The notes under the pieces are model-generated. The model was not told the DNA's origin, did no database searches, and saw only the letters and a list, made by a program, of their open reading frames with translations. From Dyadobacter sp. 3J3 (GTDB lineage: Bacteria; Bacteroidota; Bacteroidia; Cytophagales; Spirosomataceae), in contig NZ_VTOL01000003.1 of NCBI RefSeq assembly GCF_009801115.1, positions 124,001 through 188,000 of the forward strand: a DNA stretch of 64,000 nucleotides, read 5' to 3'. Of the stretch, positions 8,855 through 18,383 are shown one piece after another. Each line of letters opens with the position of its first letter. The first letter of the stretch is position 1. Made by a program: the position numbers and the translations under genes.

Positions 8855-10228
8855 TCAATAATAATCTTGCTTAATCCCCAGTTTCTTCATTTTTGAATAC
8901 AAAGTAGTGGCTGGCATATCCAAGAGCTCCGCAGCTCCGCCCTGGCCGGAAACCCTTCCACGACATTCTTTCAGCGCGCTCATAATATGATCCCTTTCCA
9001 TTTCTTCCATGGTTTTAATCCTGCCGCCAGGTATTTTTTCACGAATTTCTATCTGAGCTTCCGGCAGTTCGACGCTTTCTATCTGACTGCTTTGAGTTAA
9101 CAGAATACTTCTCTCAATCAAATGTTCAAGTTGCCGGATATTTCCGGGCCAGTTGTACTTTTTGAGCTGATCGAAAGCAAAATCAGACAGCGTTAGTTTA
9201 CCGCGTTTTAATTGCTGCGTATATTTTTTAATAAAATAATTGACAAGCAATTCAAGGTCTTCTTTTCTCTCCCTAAGTGGTGGGACAGAAATTGGAAAAA
9301 CATTGAGCCGGTAATATAGATCCAGCCTGAAACGGCCCTCAGCAACTTCTTTTTCAAGATTGCGGTTTGTGGCCGCAACAATCCGGACATCCACTTTAAT
9401 GGTATCGTCTCCACCAAGCCGTTCGATCTCTTTTTCCTGTAAAACCCTTAACAACTTAACCTGTGAATCCAGTGGCAGCTCCCCTATTTCATCCAGAAAA
9501 ACAGTCCCGCCTTCCGCCTGTTCAAATTTTCCGATCCGTCTGTTATTAGCTCCGGCAAAAGCTCCACGCTCATGGCCAAATAATTCCGATTCAATCAAAG
9601 ACTCGGGAAGGGCGGCGCAATTCAGCGTGACAAAAGGTTTGTTCTTTCTATGTGAAAGTGTGTGCACGGCGTGTGCCAAAGCTTCTTTTCCTGTTCCGCT
9701 CTCACCGATTATGATTACAGAACTAGGGGTGGATGCTACAATAGCAATCTTTTTCAAAACAGCTATTAGTGCAGGACTTTCACCAATTACACCTTCAATC
9801 ACAGGAATGGCCGTAACGGCAGGCTCAGGCCCAGGAGGTATTATATTCCCCTGTTCCAGATCGTATTTGTAACGGGCAATATCCAGCATGATCAACAGAT
9901 CACGCTCTCTGAATGGCTTGACCATGAAGCCGTAAGGCTGCGTTTCTTTTACGGATTCAAGCGTACTTTGGTTGGTATTAGCTGAAATAAATAGAAACGG
10001 AACCCCTGTTTCACGAAGTTCAAAAGCAAGGTCTATACCGGTTTTGTCACCTTTAAGGATAATGTCAAGCAAAACCCAATCGGGATTTTTTAACGTTATA
10101 AGTTGCCTTGCCTGAATCACAGAAGAAGCAATTCCACACACAAGATACCCGGCTCTGGTAAGCATTAACCTGAGATCATTGGCAACAATAAACTCATCTT
10201 CAACAATCAAAATTTTTATTTTTGCCAT
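8855..10228 (-). CDS. Response regulator with AAA+ and Fis HTH (NtrC-like)
   Basis: 457 aa. Receiver domain (1-120) with acidic pair Glu10/Asp11, phospho-acceptor Asp55, Ser82 and Lys104. The AAA+ domain follows, with Walker A GESGTGKE (175-182) and Walker B VFLDEIGE (243-250), and then a C-terminal helix-turn-helix (SGQGGAAELLDMPATTLYSK) much like that of the activator at 5912-8068. The sigma-54 contact loop is GAFAGA (222-227): the usually conserved Thr of GAFTGA is Ala. The gene lies 38 bp after the histidine kinase and forms a two-component pair with it. The Ala may weaken sigma-54 activation, or the protein may work differently. Confidence 0.9.
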   Translation of the reverse strand: MAKIKILIVEDEFIVANDLRLMLTRAGYLVCGIASSVIQARQLITLKNPDWVLLDIILKGDKTGIDLAFELRETGVPFLFISANTNQSTLESVKETQPYGFMVKPFRERDLLIMLDIARYKYDLEQGNIIPPGPEPAVTAIPVIEGVIGESPALIAVLKKIAIVASTPSSVIIIGESGTGKEALAHAVHTLSHRKNKPFVTLNCAALPESLIESELFGHERGAFAGANNRRIGKFEQAEGGTVFLDEIGELPLDSQVKLLRVLQEKEIERLGGDDTIKVDVRIVAATNRNLEKEVAEGRFRLDLYYRLNVFPISVPPLRERKEDLELLVNYFIKKYTQQLKRGKLTLSDFAFDQLKKYNWPGNIRQLEHLIERSILLTQSSQIESVELPEAQIEIREKIPGGRIKTMEEMERDHIMSALKECRGRVSGQGGAAELLDMPATTLYSKMKKLGIKQDYY

Positions 10229-10266
10229 ATATTTTTCATCAATCAGCTTTCTGATTTTATTAATAA

Positions 10267-12525
10267 TCAGTCGGTAACAAGCTGCCTGTTCTTTTTGAAA
10301 GTAATTGTTAAAATCAAACCTGCATCACTATTAACCAACAGACTGCCGTCAAGCTGCTCACTCAATCCCTGCATCAGGCTCATACCCAATGACTCAATTG
10401 TATTCAAATCAAAACCCGCGGGAAGGCCAATGCCATTGTCCGCAATATCCAAAACACAAACAGCCTCATTTGTCTGTTTTAAGGAAATAGATACTTTGCC
10501 TTTACTATTTTCCGGAAAGGCATATTTGATCGAATTGGTAATTGCCTCATTCAGTATCAGCCCTAGCGGAACGGCCTGTGCCACATCCAGATCAACCGGA
10601 TTTACATCGAGCGTAAAGCTGATCTTCCTATCGGTATTAAAACTCTCCCGCATATAATTTACCAGTTCATGGATATACCAATGCATATCAATATTTCCCA
10701 TGTTTTCGGACTGATATAATTTTTGATGAATGAGAGACATCGCATGCATACGGTGCTGGCTATTTTGAATCGCTGCTAGTGCATCTTCATTTTCAAGAAA
10801 AGCAGATTGCGAATTCAGAAGGCTGATCACAATCTGTAAATTATTTTTCACACGATGATGGATTTCTTTCAGAAGCCATTCTTTTTCATCCAGCAGCTTT
10901 TGCAGGATAACATTTTGCCCGTTAATCTCTTCCTGTTTGATCGCCAGCTTTTCATTGGCGCGTTGCTTTAAAAGGTAACGGCTATACATCAATCCTGAGA
11001 AAACGAGCAATACCAGCACCCCCCCTATAAATACATTCCGGATAATTTCCTGGTTATGAATTTCTGTTTTTTGCAGCTGACTTTGCTGTGTCAGAAGGCG
11101 GATATTCTGATCCTTGTTCTCTGTGTCATATTGCAACTGAAGTTCGGACATTTGTTTGGAATTCCTTTGGTTAACAATGGAATCATTCAGCGTTTTATAA
11201 ATTTTGTAGTGTTTAAGGGACGAAGGGTCATTTCCCAGGGCAGAGTCAATTTTTGACCAGTACAGCTCATATTGAATCAAAACTGATATATTTATTTTCA
11301 TTTTTTCAGCAGCATCTCTACTGTAAAGCGGAAGGTCTGCCGATTTAAACTGTCGGGTAAAAAAATGATATTTTAAAGATACAATATTAAATGATAGCCA
11401 TATGATCTTGTCATCTGGAAACTCTTTGGTCAATAAATGCAACGTATCAACATACTTCCTGACATCCTTATACCTTTCAAGATCCAGATAAATGTTACAA
11501 AATTCATATGCCATTATTCTTCTTAAGTTCCTGTCCGGATACTGAATAACCACACTTTTAAGCATGGCCAGAGCCTGCTTATATTTTTTCATATTTCGCA
11601 ATGTCGTGATAGTCCCAAGTCGAATTTCATTGACTGCATTTGCGTCATGGTTCATTTCAGCAACTTCCAGTCCCTTTCCGTAAGCAATAATAGCGTTATC
11701 ATATTGTTGCATTTGCACATAAACAGATGCCAGCCGTATGTAAATAACAGCCAGCATTAAAGAGTGGTCCTTCTGCCGCTGCGCTATTTTCACAGCAATC
11801 TGAAGGTTTTTTAAAGCATTGAAATTGTTCTGTTTGTAATAATAAATATAGCCCAGCAGGTTATAAACGCCCTGTGTATCTTTGTCTCCTATGGAATCAG
11901 AAATGGCTATTGATCGTTTTAAAAATGGAATAGCTGTGTCGTAATCATCCTTATACTGATATAAATCCCCCAGCATTTCAAGCGATCTTGCCAAAAGCAT
12001 TTTTGAGGAGGCCTTTTCAAAATATTCAGCGGCTTTTTTATGATAAGAAATCTTTTTTTCGATATTAAAATCATCATTGCTGAGGTGAAAGCCCATTTCC
12101 CTGTAGACTTCTCCAATCTGTTCATACAAATGGTAAAAATTACAATAATTAATAGTCTTCCGCAGTATCACCAGCGATCTCTTTTCATCACCCTTTTCAT
12201 GATATATCTTACCCTCCAACAGCATACTTTTGGCAATTCCTCTGGTATAATTTAGTTTCTTACTCAGTACCAAAGCCTGCTGTTTCAGAAGCATGGCACT
12301 GTCCATATCTGTTTTAAGTTCACCTAATTTAATGAGATAGTACGTACCAAGATCTATCAACAAGTCTGCCCGATTGATATCAGCTTCACTATTAGCCAGT
12401 TTTGATTTAATCAACTCGCCATCGTTTTGAGTCTGTGCAAACACAAACACCGTCTGCATCAAAGCCAGTGCCGTAAAAAGCACTGGCTTCAATAATAAAA
12501 TCAGAGAGGATTTAAGGCTGAACAT
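10267..12525 (-). CDS. TPR-containing sensor histidine kinase (HisKA_2 type)
   Basis: 752 aa. A signal or first hydrophobic segment (8-30) is followed by tetratricopeptide-like helical repeats (about 50-450), then a transmembrane helix (496-517), a coiled segment, the HisKA_2 phospho-acceptor KEIHHRVKNNLQ (His556/557) and an HATPase domain with NEAITNSIKYAF and DNGIGLP. The sensor part is probably periplasmic, the kinase cytosolic. The start codon lies 2 bp after the stop of the YoaK-like gene, so translation may be coupled. The partner is the response regulator at 8855-10228. The signal it senses is unknown. Confidence 0.9.
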   Translation of the reverse strand: MFSLKSSLILLLKPVLFTALALMQTVFVFAQTQNDGELIKSKLANSEADINRADLLIDLGTYYLIKLGELKTDMDSAMLLKQQALVLSKKLNYTRGIAKSMLLEGKIYHEKGDEKRSLVILRKTINYCNFYHLYEQIGEVYREMGFHLSNDDFNIEKKISYHKKAAEYFEKASSKMLLARSLEMLGDLYQYKDDYDTAIPFLKRSIAISDSIGDKDTQGVYNLLGYIYYYKQNNFNALKNLQIAVKIAQRQKDHSLMLAVIYIRLASVYVQMQQYDNAIIAYGKGLEVAEMNHDANAVNEIRLGTITTLRNMKKYKQALAMLKSVVIQYPDRNLRRIMAYEFCNIYLDLERYKDVRKYVDTLHLLTKEFPDDKIIWLSFNIVSLKYHFFTRQFKSADLPLYSRDAAEKMKINISVLIQYELYWSKIDSALGNDPSSLKHYKIYKTLNDSIVNQRNSKQMSELQLQYDTENKDQNIRLLTQQSQLQKTEIHNQEIIRNVFIGGVLVLLVFSGLMYSRYLLKQRANEKLAIKQEEINGQNVILQKLLDEKEWLLKEIHHRVKNNLQIVISLLNSQSAFLENEDALAAIQNSQHRMHAMSLIHQKLYQSENMGNIDMHWYIHELVNYMRESFNTDRKISFTLDVNPVDLDVAQAVPLGLILNEAITNSIKYAFPENSKGKVSISLKQTNEAVCVLDIADNGIGLPAGFDLNTIESLGMSLMQGLSEQLDGSLLVNSDAGLILTITFKKNRQLVTD

Positions 12526-12527
12526 AT

Positions 12528-13205
12528 TTATTCATTTGAACTTTTGGTAAAAATATAACATATCACCATGCCTAAGCCCGGTAAAATAATACACGCCAGC
12601 CCAAATTCTTTACCCATTAAAGCGCCCAAAAGGCAGCCGATCAAAAACCCTGAAATGGTATCAAGCTGCTTTTTAAAGCTCAGCGAAATAATTTCATTTT
12701 TAAATCCACTCGTTAGCAAAGTACCCAGATCCAGAGAAGCTTGTGTTACATTCCCGGTCATCATGGTGGTTGGGCCGTGGGTTTCTTTTGCATACAATTT
12801 ACCAAACGCATTTTGAATTCCCATGGCAAAAACGACAACCATAGCCAATAAATAAAGCAGCCAGGAATATAATACCATGAATCCCAAACGTGTTAAGACC
12901 ACAAATAAAATGCCTGCGGTGATCAATATCAGTCCTTCGGTAAAAAGTAATGTATATCGATTTTTCACCCTTGTTGCCATCCAGCCGCCCACCATGACTG
13001 AGATGACAAATACCGGAAATGTAAGTAATTTCACCCACGCCTGGGCATCGGATCCTTTCACCATCTGATAGGCAAAAACAATAAAGTTACCTGTGACATG
13101 GGCTGAAAAAATCGAATCCGCAGCGACGAAAGTGGCAGTATCACAAAATCCGGCAACTGATGAAAGAAGCAGGGTCACATACCAGATATTCTTTTGCTGT
13201 TCCAT
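12528..13205 (-). CDS. YoaK/DUF1275 family membrane protein
   Basis: 225 aa, six or so hydrophobic helices. The motifs GFCDTATFV near the N-terminus, HVTGNFI and the mid-protein GIQNAFGKLYAKE and TMMTGNVTQASLDLG are hallmarks of the YoaK/DUF1275 family. No biochemical role is established for the family; it is an inner-membrane protein. The gene ends 2 bp before the histidine kinase and is probably in its operon. Upstream it is separated by 134 bp from dps. Confidence 0.85.
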   Translation of the reverse strand: MEQQKNIWYVTLLLSSVAGFCDTATFVAADSIFSAHVTGNFIVFAYQMVKGSDAQAWVKLLTFPVFVISVMVGGWMATRVKNRYTLLFTEGLILITAGILFVVLTRLGFMVLYSWLLYLLAMVVVFAMGIQNAFGKLYAKETHGPTTMMTGNVTQASLDLGTLLTSGFKNEIISLSFKKQLDTISGFLIGCLLGALMGKEFGLACIILPGLGMVICYIFTKSSNE

Positions 13206-13339
13206 AATTAAGTAGCAGTTGGCAATAAGCTGCGCGGCGGACCGCTTTAAGTGATTTGCTTAATAACTATCTAATTGCAAATAAGTTTAATAGATAAATA
13301 GTAGATGCTAATTTTTCCACCATTATATACTATTAAATT

Positions 13340-13813
13340 TCAGGCTAAATGTGCCCTTAACATCCAGGCCATTTTTTCATGCGTTTCCATAAGGCCGGTT
13401 ATAAAATCGCTGCTGCCCATATCGTGCAATGCAACGCCGTACCCATTGATATTTTCACGCAAATGTATCAGTATACTTTCATGATCGGCAAGCAAATCTT
13501 TAATGAAACCCATACTATTGTTTGGCTCTCTGGAATGCTCCGACAAATGCGTAAGCTCTAAAAATTCCTTTAAAGTGGCCGGTGCATAATGTCCGAGTGT
13601 GCGGATACGTTCGGCAACATCGTCGGTAATTTTTTCTAATTGGATATACTGCTCTTCAAAGAATTTATGCTTGTTGTAAAAATCAGGTCCTTCAACATTC
13701 CAGTGCGCTTTTCTTGTTTTGGTATACAATACAAATTCGTCGGCGAGTATGTTGTTGAGCGAATGCGCAACTGCCGACAATTGATCCGGTTTAATGCCAA
13801 TTTTAGCTTCCAT
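13340..13813 (-). CDS. dps: Dps-family ferritin-like protein
   Basis: 157 aa when started at the internal ATG 13811-13813; the upstream extension reads as hydrophobic non-family sequence. Typical Dps features are ADEFVLYTKTRKAHWNVEGP, the AHW metal-site histidine (37), FFEEQY and DDVAERIRTLG (64-74), which supply the inter-subunit ferroxidase ligands. Members form dodecameric shells that oxidise Fe(II) with hydrogen peroxide and protect DNA. It follows the DoxX gene by 13 bp, so it is probably co-transcribed with it. The context (isochorismatase, DoxX, hydrolases) fits a stress or detoxification operon. Confidence 0.92.
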   Translation of the reverse strand: MEAKIGIKPDQLSAVAHSLNNILADEFVLYTKTRKAHWNVEGPDFYNKHKFFEEQYIQLEKITDDVAERIRTLGHYAPATLKEFLELTHLSEHSREPNNSMGFIKDLLADHESILIHLRENINGYGVALHDMGSSDFITGLMETHEKMAWMLRAHLA

Positions 13814-13826
13814 ATTTGGGTATAAT

Positions 13827-14264
13827 TTAGTTAAATAAAATAGTAAAAAGGTAATGATCAATAGAATAAGTACCTGGCCCTATGGCCAGTAAAAATAAAA
13901 AACACAAAGTATACAGGTAAGGAACATCCCTGACTTCCACCGAATCGTTTCGATGCACCACGAAATAGCCAATCGCCGTAACGCCAATTGTAGGCAGAAC
14001 GGCCAACCTGGTCCCCAATCCAAAAATGACAAGAAAAGGTACGGCCGTATCGGAAAAAGTTGCCACCAATCCGTTCAGCCTTTCGGTCAAATGCAGTGGA
14101 TTAGGAACGCGCTCTTTTTGTCCGTTTTCTACTTTGAACTTTTTCATTCCATGCACCCTGAAAAGCTCAATGGATAAGAGAATCCTAAAAACCATTAATG
14201 CCAGGTTGTTCACGGTACTTCCTGCATTGGAGTAAAGGATATGGTTTATTATTTCCATGTTCAT
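13827..14264 (-). CDS. DoxX-like membrane protein
   Basis: 145 aa from the second Met (ATG 14262-14264); starts at 14276 or 14258 are also possible. Four hydrophobic segments and the pattern ALMVFRILLSIELFRVHGMK, FLVIFGLGTRLAVLP and YLYTLCFLFLLAIGPGTYSID fit the DoxX family of small inner-membrane proteins. Some members are linked to thiol or oxidative-stress complexes; the role here is unknown. The start overlaps or abuts the stop of the amidohydrolase gene (14266), suggesting translational coupling. Confidence 0.85.
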   Translation of the reverse strand: MNMEIINHILYSNAGSTVNNLALMVFRILLSIELFRVHGMKKFKVENGQKERVPNPLHLTERLNGLVATFSDTAVPFLVIFGLGTRLAVLPTIGVTAIGYFVVHRNDSVEVRDVPYLYTLCFLFLLAIGPGTYSIDHYLFTILFN

Positions 14265-14265
14265 T

Positions 14266-16161
14266 TTAAAATGCAAAACAGGAACAGCCTAATGCACCCC
14301 AGAAAGCCGTATAATTATTCACCGGTACATTGCTAAGCCTCGCTTTGTCATGATTATGTCCATGCATATCACAACTTCCGGTGCAGCAATGAATAGCGCT
14401 TGATATTTCGAAATCCCCTGAATTTGCTTTTAAAATATTACCCGAATTTTTCTTTCCATGACTTTTTTCTGCGTAAAATCCATTGTAAATTTTTGTAGGA
14501 GACCAGTCGGGAAGGATGGGAATTGGTTCTGGTGAGAAAGAAGAAAAATCATCTTTTGCATAAACAATTCTGCCACCAACAATCGTCAGGACAGATTCAA
14601 GGCTTTTTATACTTTCTTCATCAACCATAAAATAATCCTGATCCAATACAGCGAGATCCGCCAGCATCCCCACTTTGATATCGCCCTTTTTACCCTGCTC
14701 GCTTGAAAACCATGCACCACCTTTAGTGTAAAGTTCCAGTGCCGTTTCACGGCTCAGACGTGTTTGTTCATTATACAATTGCAACCCGCCAACGGTCCGT
14801 CCGGCCGAAAGCCAATACATGGAAACCCATGGATTGTAACTGCTAACGCGGGTAGCGTCAGAACCACCTCCAACAGGTACTCCCATTTCGAGCATTCGCT
14901 TGACCGGCGGGGTATGTTGTGCTGCCGCCTCACCATAACGATCCGCGAAATATTCTCCCTGGTAGGCCATTCTGCTTTGTATCGCAATGCCGCCACCTAA
15001 TGCTTTTACCCGATCGATATTACGTTCGTCAATCGTTTCGGCATGATCGAATATCCAGTGCAAGCCATTGAATGGAATTTCTCGGTTTACTCTTTCAAAA
15101 ACATTTAAAAACCGGGTAATACTTTCATTATAAGTGGCATGCATACGAAACGGCCAGCGCTTTTCAACCAAATGCCTGACAACCTTTTCAAGTTCATTTT
15201 CCATGTTTTCATGCAGATGGGGACGGGGCTCCAAAAAATTCTCAAAATCGGCAGCCGAAAAAACCAGCATCTCCCCTGCCCCATTGTGCCGGTACATGTC
15301 ATCGCCCTGGTGAGGCTTTACGGTATTTGTCCAGTTATCGAAATCTTCCAGTTCATGTTTCGGACGCTGTGTAAACAAATTATAGGCAATGCGAACTGTA
15401 AGTTGCTTATTCTCATTTAGTTCACTTACAACCTGATAATCCTCCGGAAAAGTCTGAAAACCACCACCTGCATCAATCACGCTTGTGATACCAAATCGAT
15501 TCAATTCAGTCATAAAATGACGTGTTGAATTGATCTGGTGTTCCAGAGAAAGCCGGGGCCCCTTTGCCAGTGTTGAATACAAAATCATGGCATTGGGTGT
15601 AGCAATGATCAGTCCGGTCGGCTCACCGCTTGCATCCCTTTGAATCTGTCCGCCAGCGGGTGCAGGCGTATCCCTGGTAAATCCTACCGCTTTCAATGCC
15701 GCCCGGTTGAGCAAAGCCCTGTCGTACAAATGGAGAATAAACACTGGTGTTTCCGGTGCAATCGCATTGATTTCATCCAACGTTGGCAGGCGTCTTTCGG
15801 CAAACTGGAATTCGTACCAGCCTCCAACCACACGTACCCATTGCGGCGAAGGCGTCCTGTAAACCTGCTCTTTAAGCATTCTCAACGCATCAGCCAGCGA
15901 AGGAACGCCGTCCCACCGAAGTTCCAGATTGTAATTCAGTCCGCCACGGATCAGGTGAATGTGTGAATCATTGATACCGGGAATTACGCGTTTCTTTTTC
16001 AAGTCAATACTTTTGGTACCTTCTGAAATATAAAGCATAATTTCGCTGTCGCTTCCGACAGCAATAAATTTCCCGTCTTGAATCGCAACGGCGGTTATGC
16101 CGGGCATATTATTTTCAATCGTATGTATTTTACCGTTGTACAGTACAAGGTCAGCTTTCAT
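14266..16161 (-). CDS. YtcJ-like metal-dependent amidohydrolase with Cys/His-rich tail
   Basis: 631 aa when started at MKADLVLYNGKIHTIE (ATG 16159-16161); a longer frame would run into the preceding gene. The metal-binding HxH (NDSHIHLI, His67/69), FDHAETID and GGGSDATRVSSYNPW mark the YtcJ/Amidohydro_3 family, which hydrolyses amide or related bonds. Substrate unknown. After the family core there is an unusual tail of about 75 residues with HCCTGSCDMHGHNHD and a terminal GCSCFAF, a likely metal-binding or exposed redox patch. The gene lies 10 bp after the M17-like gene in the leftward operon and overlaps the DoxX start region. Confidence 0.88.
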   Translation of the reverse strand: MKADLVLYNGKIHTIENNMPGITAVAIQDGKFIAVGSDSEIMLYISEGTKSIDLKKKRVIPGINDSHIHLIRGGLNYNLELRWDGVPSLADALRMLKEQVYRTPSPQWVRVVGGWYEFQFAERRLPTLDEINAIAPETPVFILHLYDRALLNRAALKAVGFTRDTPAPAGGQIQRDASGEPTGLIIATPNAMILYSTLAKGPRLSLEHQINSTRHFMTELNRFGITSVIDAGGGFQTFPEDYQVVSELNENKQLTVRIAYNLFTQRPKHELEDFDNWTNTVKPHQGDDMYRHNGAGEMLVFSAADFENFLEPRPHLHENMENELEKVVRHLVEKRWPFRMHATYNESITRFLNVFERVNREIPFNGLHWIFDHAETIDERNIDRVKALGGGIAIQSRMAYQGEYFADRYGEAAAQHTPPVKRMLEMGVPVGGGSDATRVSSYNPWVSMYWLSAGRTVGGLQLYNEQTRLSRETALELYTKGGAWFSSEQGKKGDIKVGMLADLAVLDQDYFMVDEESIKSLESVLTIVGGRIVYAKDDFSSFSPEPIPILPDWSPTKIYNGFYAEKSHGKKNSGNILKANSGDFEISSAIHCCTGSCDMHGHNHDKARLSNVPVNNYTAFWGALGCSCFAF

Positions 16162-16171
16162 AGTGCAGTAT

Positions 16172-16897
16172 TTAATTTTTGAATGAGGCAATAGCTTCCT
16201 TGATCCCATCACCGGCAATGGTGTAAAAGGCGGGTCCCGCCAGCAATGTAATTTTTGTAAGCGGTTTATAGTTTGCCATTTTTTTGCTTTTCAGATATGT
16301 CTGTGTACGGTAAGCCTCAAACGATCCTTTCACCACATTGGCCGCAACCAGTGCTGTGGGCGAATCAACTCCTGCGTCTTTCAGATCACTGGCAAATGCA
16401 TAGCTTTTTACACCCAATTTTAAAGCTTCGCGCATGGCAACGGCACCGACCGAAGTCATCAGATCCGCACTGAATTTATTCCTGTCACCAAGGCCGATCA
16501 ACAAAACTTGTTTGGCTGAAACAGAGCCCGCAGGTGGCGTTATGAGTAGTGTTTCAAAAGCGTGGCCTGTAAAATATCCGTTTTTACGCAGATCCGTAAT
16601 AATCCCTTTCAGGTCATGATCCAGATGAACCAAGCCGTTTACTGCGGCGGGTAAAGCAGGAGGTGAGTTAAAAATATCACCTTCGGTATATTCAAAAACG
16701 CATGCGATTTGTAATGGTGTTACTTCCGTTGAAGGCCCTTGTACCATGCCTTCAACCTGAACACCATCCACAGTTCCCCAGATCATGGAAGTTCCAACCG
16801 GCGTTGTGGCTTGTTTTTCGGAAGTCCTTTCCTGTGCGAAAACGGGCGAAAATAACATGACCGCCAGGAAACAGATTAAAACAAATTGTCGTTTCAT
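16172..16897 (-). CDS. Secreted M17 leucyl aminopeptidase N-terminal domain, stand-alone
   Basis: 241 aa with a cleavable signal peptide (KRQFVLICFLAVMLFSPVFA). The rest resembles only the N-terminal macro-like domain of M17 peptidases: LLITPPAGSVSAKQVLLIGL followed by FSADLMTSVGAVAMREALKL and VVKGSFEAYRTQTYL. The dinuclear-zinc catalytic domain (NTDAEGR-type motif) is absent, and the next gene begins straight after, so this is not a frameshifted long gene. It probably acts as a binding or scaffold protein in the periplasm. Operon neighbours are an outer-membrane porin upstream and the amidohydrolase downstream. Confidence 0.75.
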   Translation of the reverse strand: MKRQFVLICFLAVMLFSPVFAQERTSEKQATTPVGTSMIWGTVDGVQVEGMVQGPSTEVTPLQIACVFEYTEGDIFNSPPALPAAVNGLVHLDHDLKGIITDLRKNGYFTGHAFETLLITPPAGSVSAKQVLLIGLGDRNKFSADLMTSVGAVAMREALKLGVKSYAFASDLKDAGVDSPTALVAANVVKGSFEAYRTQTYLKSKKMANYKPLTKITLLAGPAFYTIAGDGIKEAIASFKN

Positions 16898-16943
16898 CTT
16901 GAAATAGATTTAGAAAAAGATTAAAGTTTGCTGAAAGCCTACA

Positions 16944-18338
16944 TTAAAATTTAAAAACGGCACGGGTATTGATAAATAGACCATCTTTGGATTCTGAAAT
17001 GATATCATCAATAAAACCACCCGTTTTGAAATACTGGATACCTGTATTCATTGAAATAAACTTGTTGAAACCGTAAACCAGACTGGCCAGATAAGCTGTT
17101 CCGATATATCTTTTTTCAGAACCCGAACCCGCCAGATTCAAAGAAGCACTTGGCCTGTAAATACCATCATTGAGCGAGTAACGCCAGTTAAAAACCACAT
17201 CAAGCTGCAGGTTCAGGTTCGCTAGCAGCGCCAAGGTTCCGTACGGGTGTATATCAATCAGGTTCACCGGCCCGATCTGCGGGCTAAATCCAAAATAGCC
17301 GCCCTTAGGATACAATGGATTGAAGGTTTCTAATTTCCCGTCACCCGCGTTTCTATCACCGGAAATATAGTCGTTGCGAAGATTGATACTGGGCTTGAAT
17401 TTAATATTTTCGAATAAATATCCGATATCCAGGGAGCCTGTCCATGCCCGGATATTTCCACTTCCGAATTTGCCAAATTGATAGGCCGCTTCCAGATTAT
17501 AAATAAATCCACCACCGTATTTCCAAAGCCGTCCGCCCACAGTATGCCGTAATTCCTTTTCATGGCCTTCTTCAAAAACGGATTGGTCTCTTCCGATTCC
17601 GAGATAATAAAGATCTGCATTTCCCGCTTTCGGGATGATTATTTTAGAATAAGCGCCCCATAAGTTGGCCTGTTTTACTGTTTTGTTATCAAAAACACCG
17701 GTGTATGTGGTATCAGCCATCATAACAAATCCATCTAAAAACAGTCTTTCAGAACTATACATCAGTTTGGCTCCTGTAAAGTACAACCGCGCATTCGGAC
17801 CTTCGCGTACCGAGATCAGCCGCCCGGAACCATAATCAATTTCCTGGCGACCTGCCCGTAATGTCAAAGTTTGTTTTTGATCATTCCATATTTTAAAATC
17901 TAAAAACAGGTTCTGGATGTTGAGCTGATCTTCATCAATAGGTCGCGGACCATTTTTTCGCCCGCCTTGTAAAGCACTTCTCAACTGGCCAAAAATTCTG
18001 ATTCTTTCGCTCAGGTGCATATCTGCATGAAAGTCGTAACGCTGCAATAAAAAATCATTATGACCAATACCCAGTCTGCCCCAATCTTCATTGTTGAAAT
18101 TTACTGCCTCCAACCGCGCTTCTCCCCCAAAGGAAACATATACATTTTTGTCCGATGAAATCGGAATGTATTTGATACGATTATAAAAATTGGTCGTTGA
18201 ATCACGCCACGATTTATAATTTTCATCGTAACGCATAAGCTTAAACGTCTGCGCATGTAAGGGCTCACGGATTAAGCTCCAAAGCAAAAGCAAAGCAGTA
18301 TAACCTGGTCCCGAAAATAAAATCCGTTTAGCATTCAA
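16944..18338 (-). CDS. Alginate-export-like outer-membrane porin
   Basis: 464 aa with a hydrophobic N-terminus ending LLLWSLIREPLHAQ (probable signal cleavage after HAQ). The mature part has alternating strands and motifs such as YVSFGGEARLEAVNF, LLQRYDFHADMHLSERIRIF, LRAGRQEIDYGSGRLIS and a C-terminal aromatic strand ending FINTRAVFKF, fitting a beta-barrel of the alginate export (AlgE-like) family. Such proteins let small anionic or organic solutes across the outer membrane. The gene lies 45 bp downstream of the isochorismatase gene and is likely in its operon. Confidence 0.85.
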   Translation of the reverse strand: MNAKRILFSGPGYTALLLLWSLIREPLHAQTFKLMRYDENYKSWRDSTTNFYNRIKYIPISSDKNVYVSFGGEARLEAVNFNNEDWGRLGIGHNDFLLQRYDFHADMHLSERIRIFGQLRSALQGGRKNGPRPIDEDQLNIQNLFLDFKIWNDQKQTLTLRAGRQEIDYGSGRLISVREGPNARLYFTGAKLMYSSERLFLDGFVMMADTTYTGVFDNKTVKQANLWGAYSKIIIPKAGNADLYYLGIGRDQSVFEEGHEKELRHTVGGRLWKYGGGFIYNLEAAYQFGKFGSGNIRAWTGSLDIGYLFENIKFKPSINLRNDYISGDRNAGDGKLETFNPLYPKGGYFGFSPQIGPVNLIDIHPYGTLALLANLNLQLDVVFNWRYSLNDGIYRPSASLNLAGSGSEKRYIGTAYLASLVYGFNKFISMNTGIQYFKTGGFIDDIISESKDGLFINTRAVFKF

Positions 18339-18383
18339 GGTATATCTGATAAAGCTGCGGGCTTCTCCGCCAATAGTACAATG

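Noticed and set aside
9360..9872. 170-codon plus-strand frame
   Set aside because: Antisense to the AAA+ domain of the response regulator.
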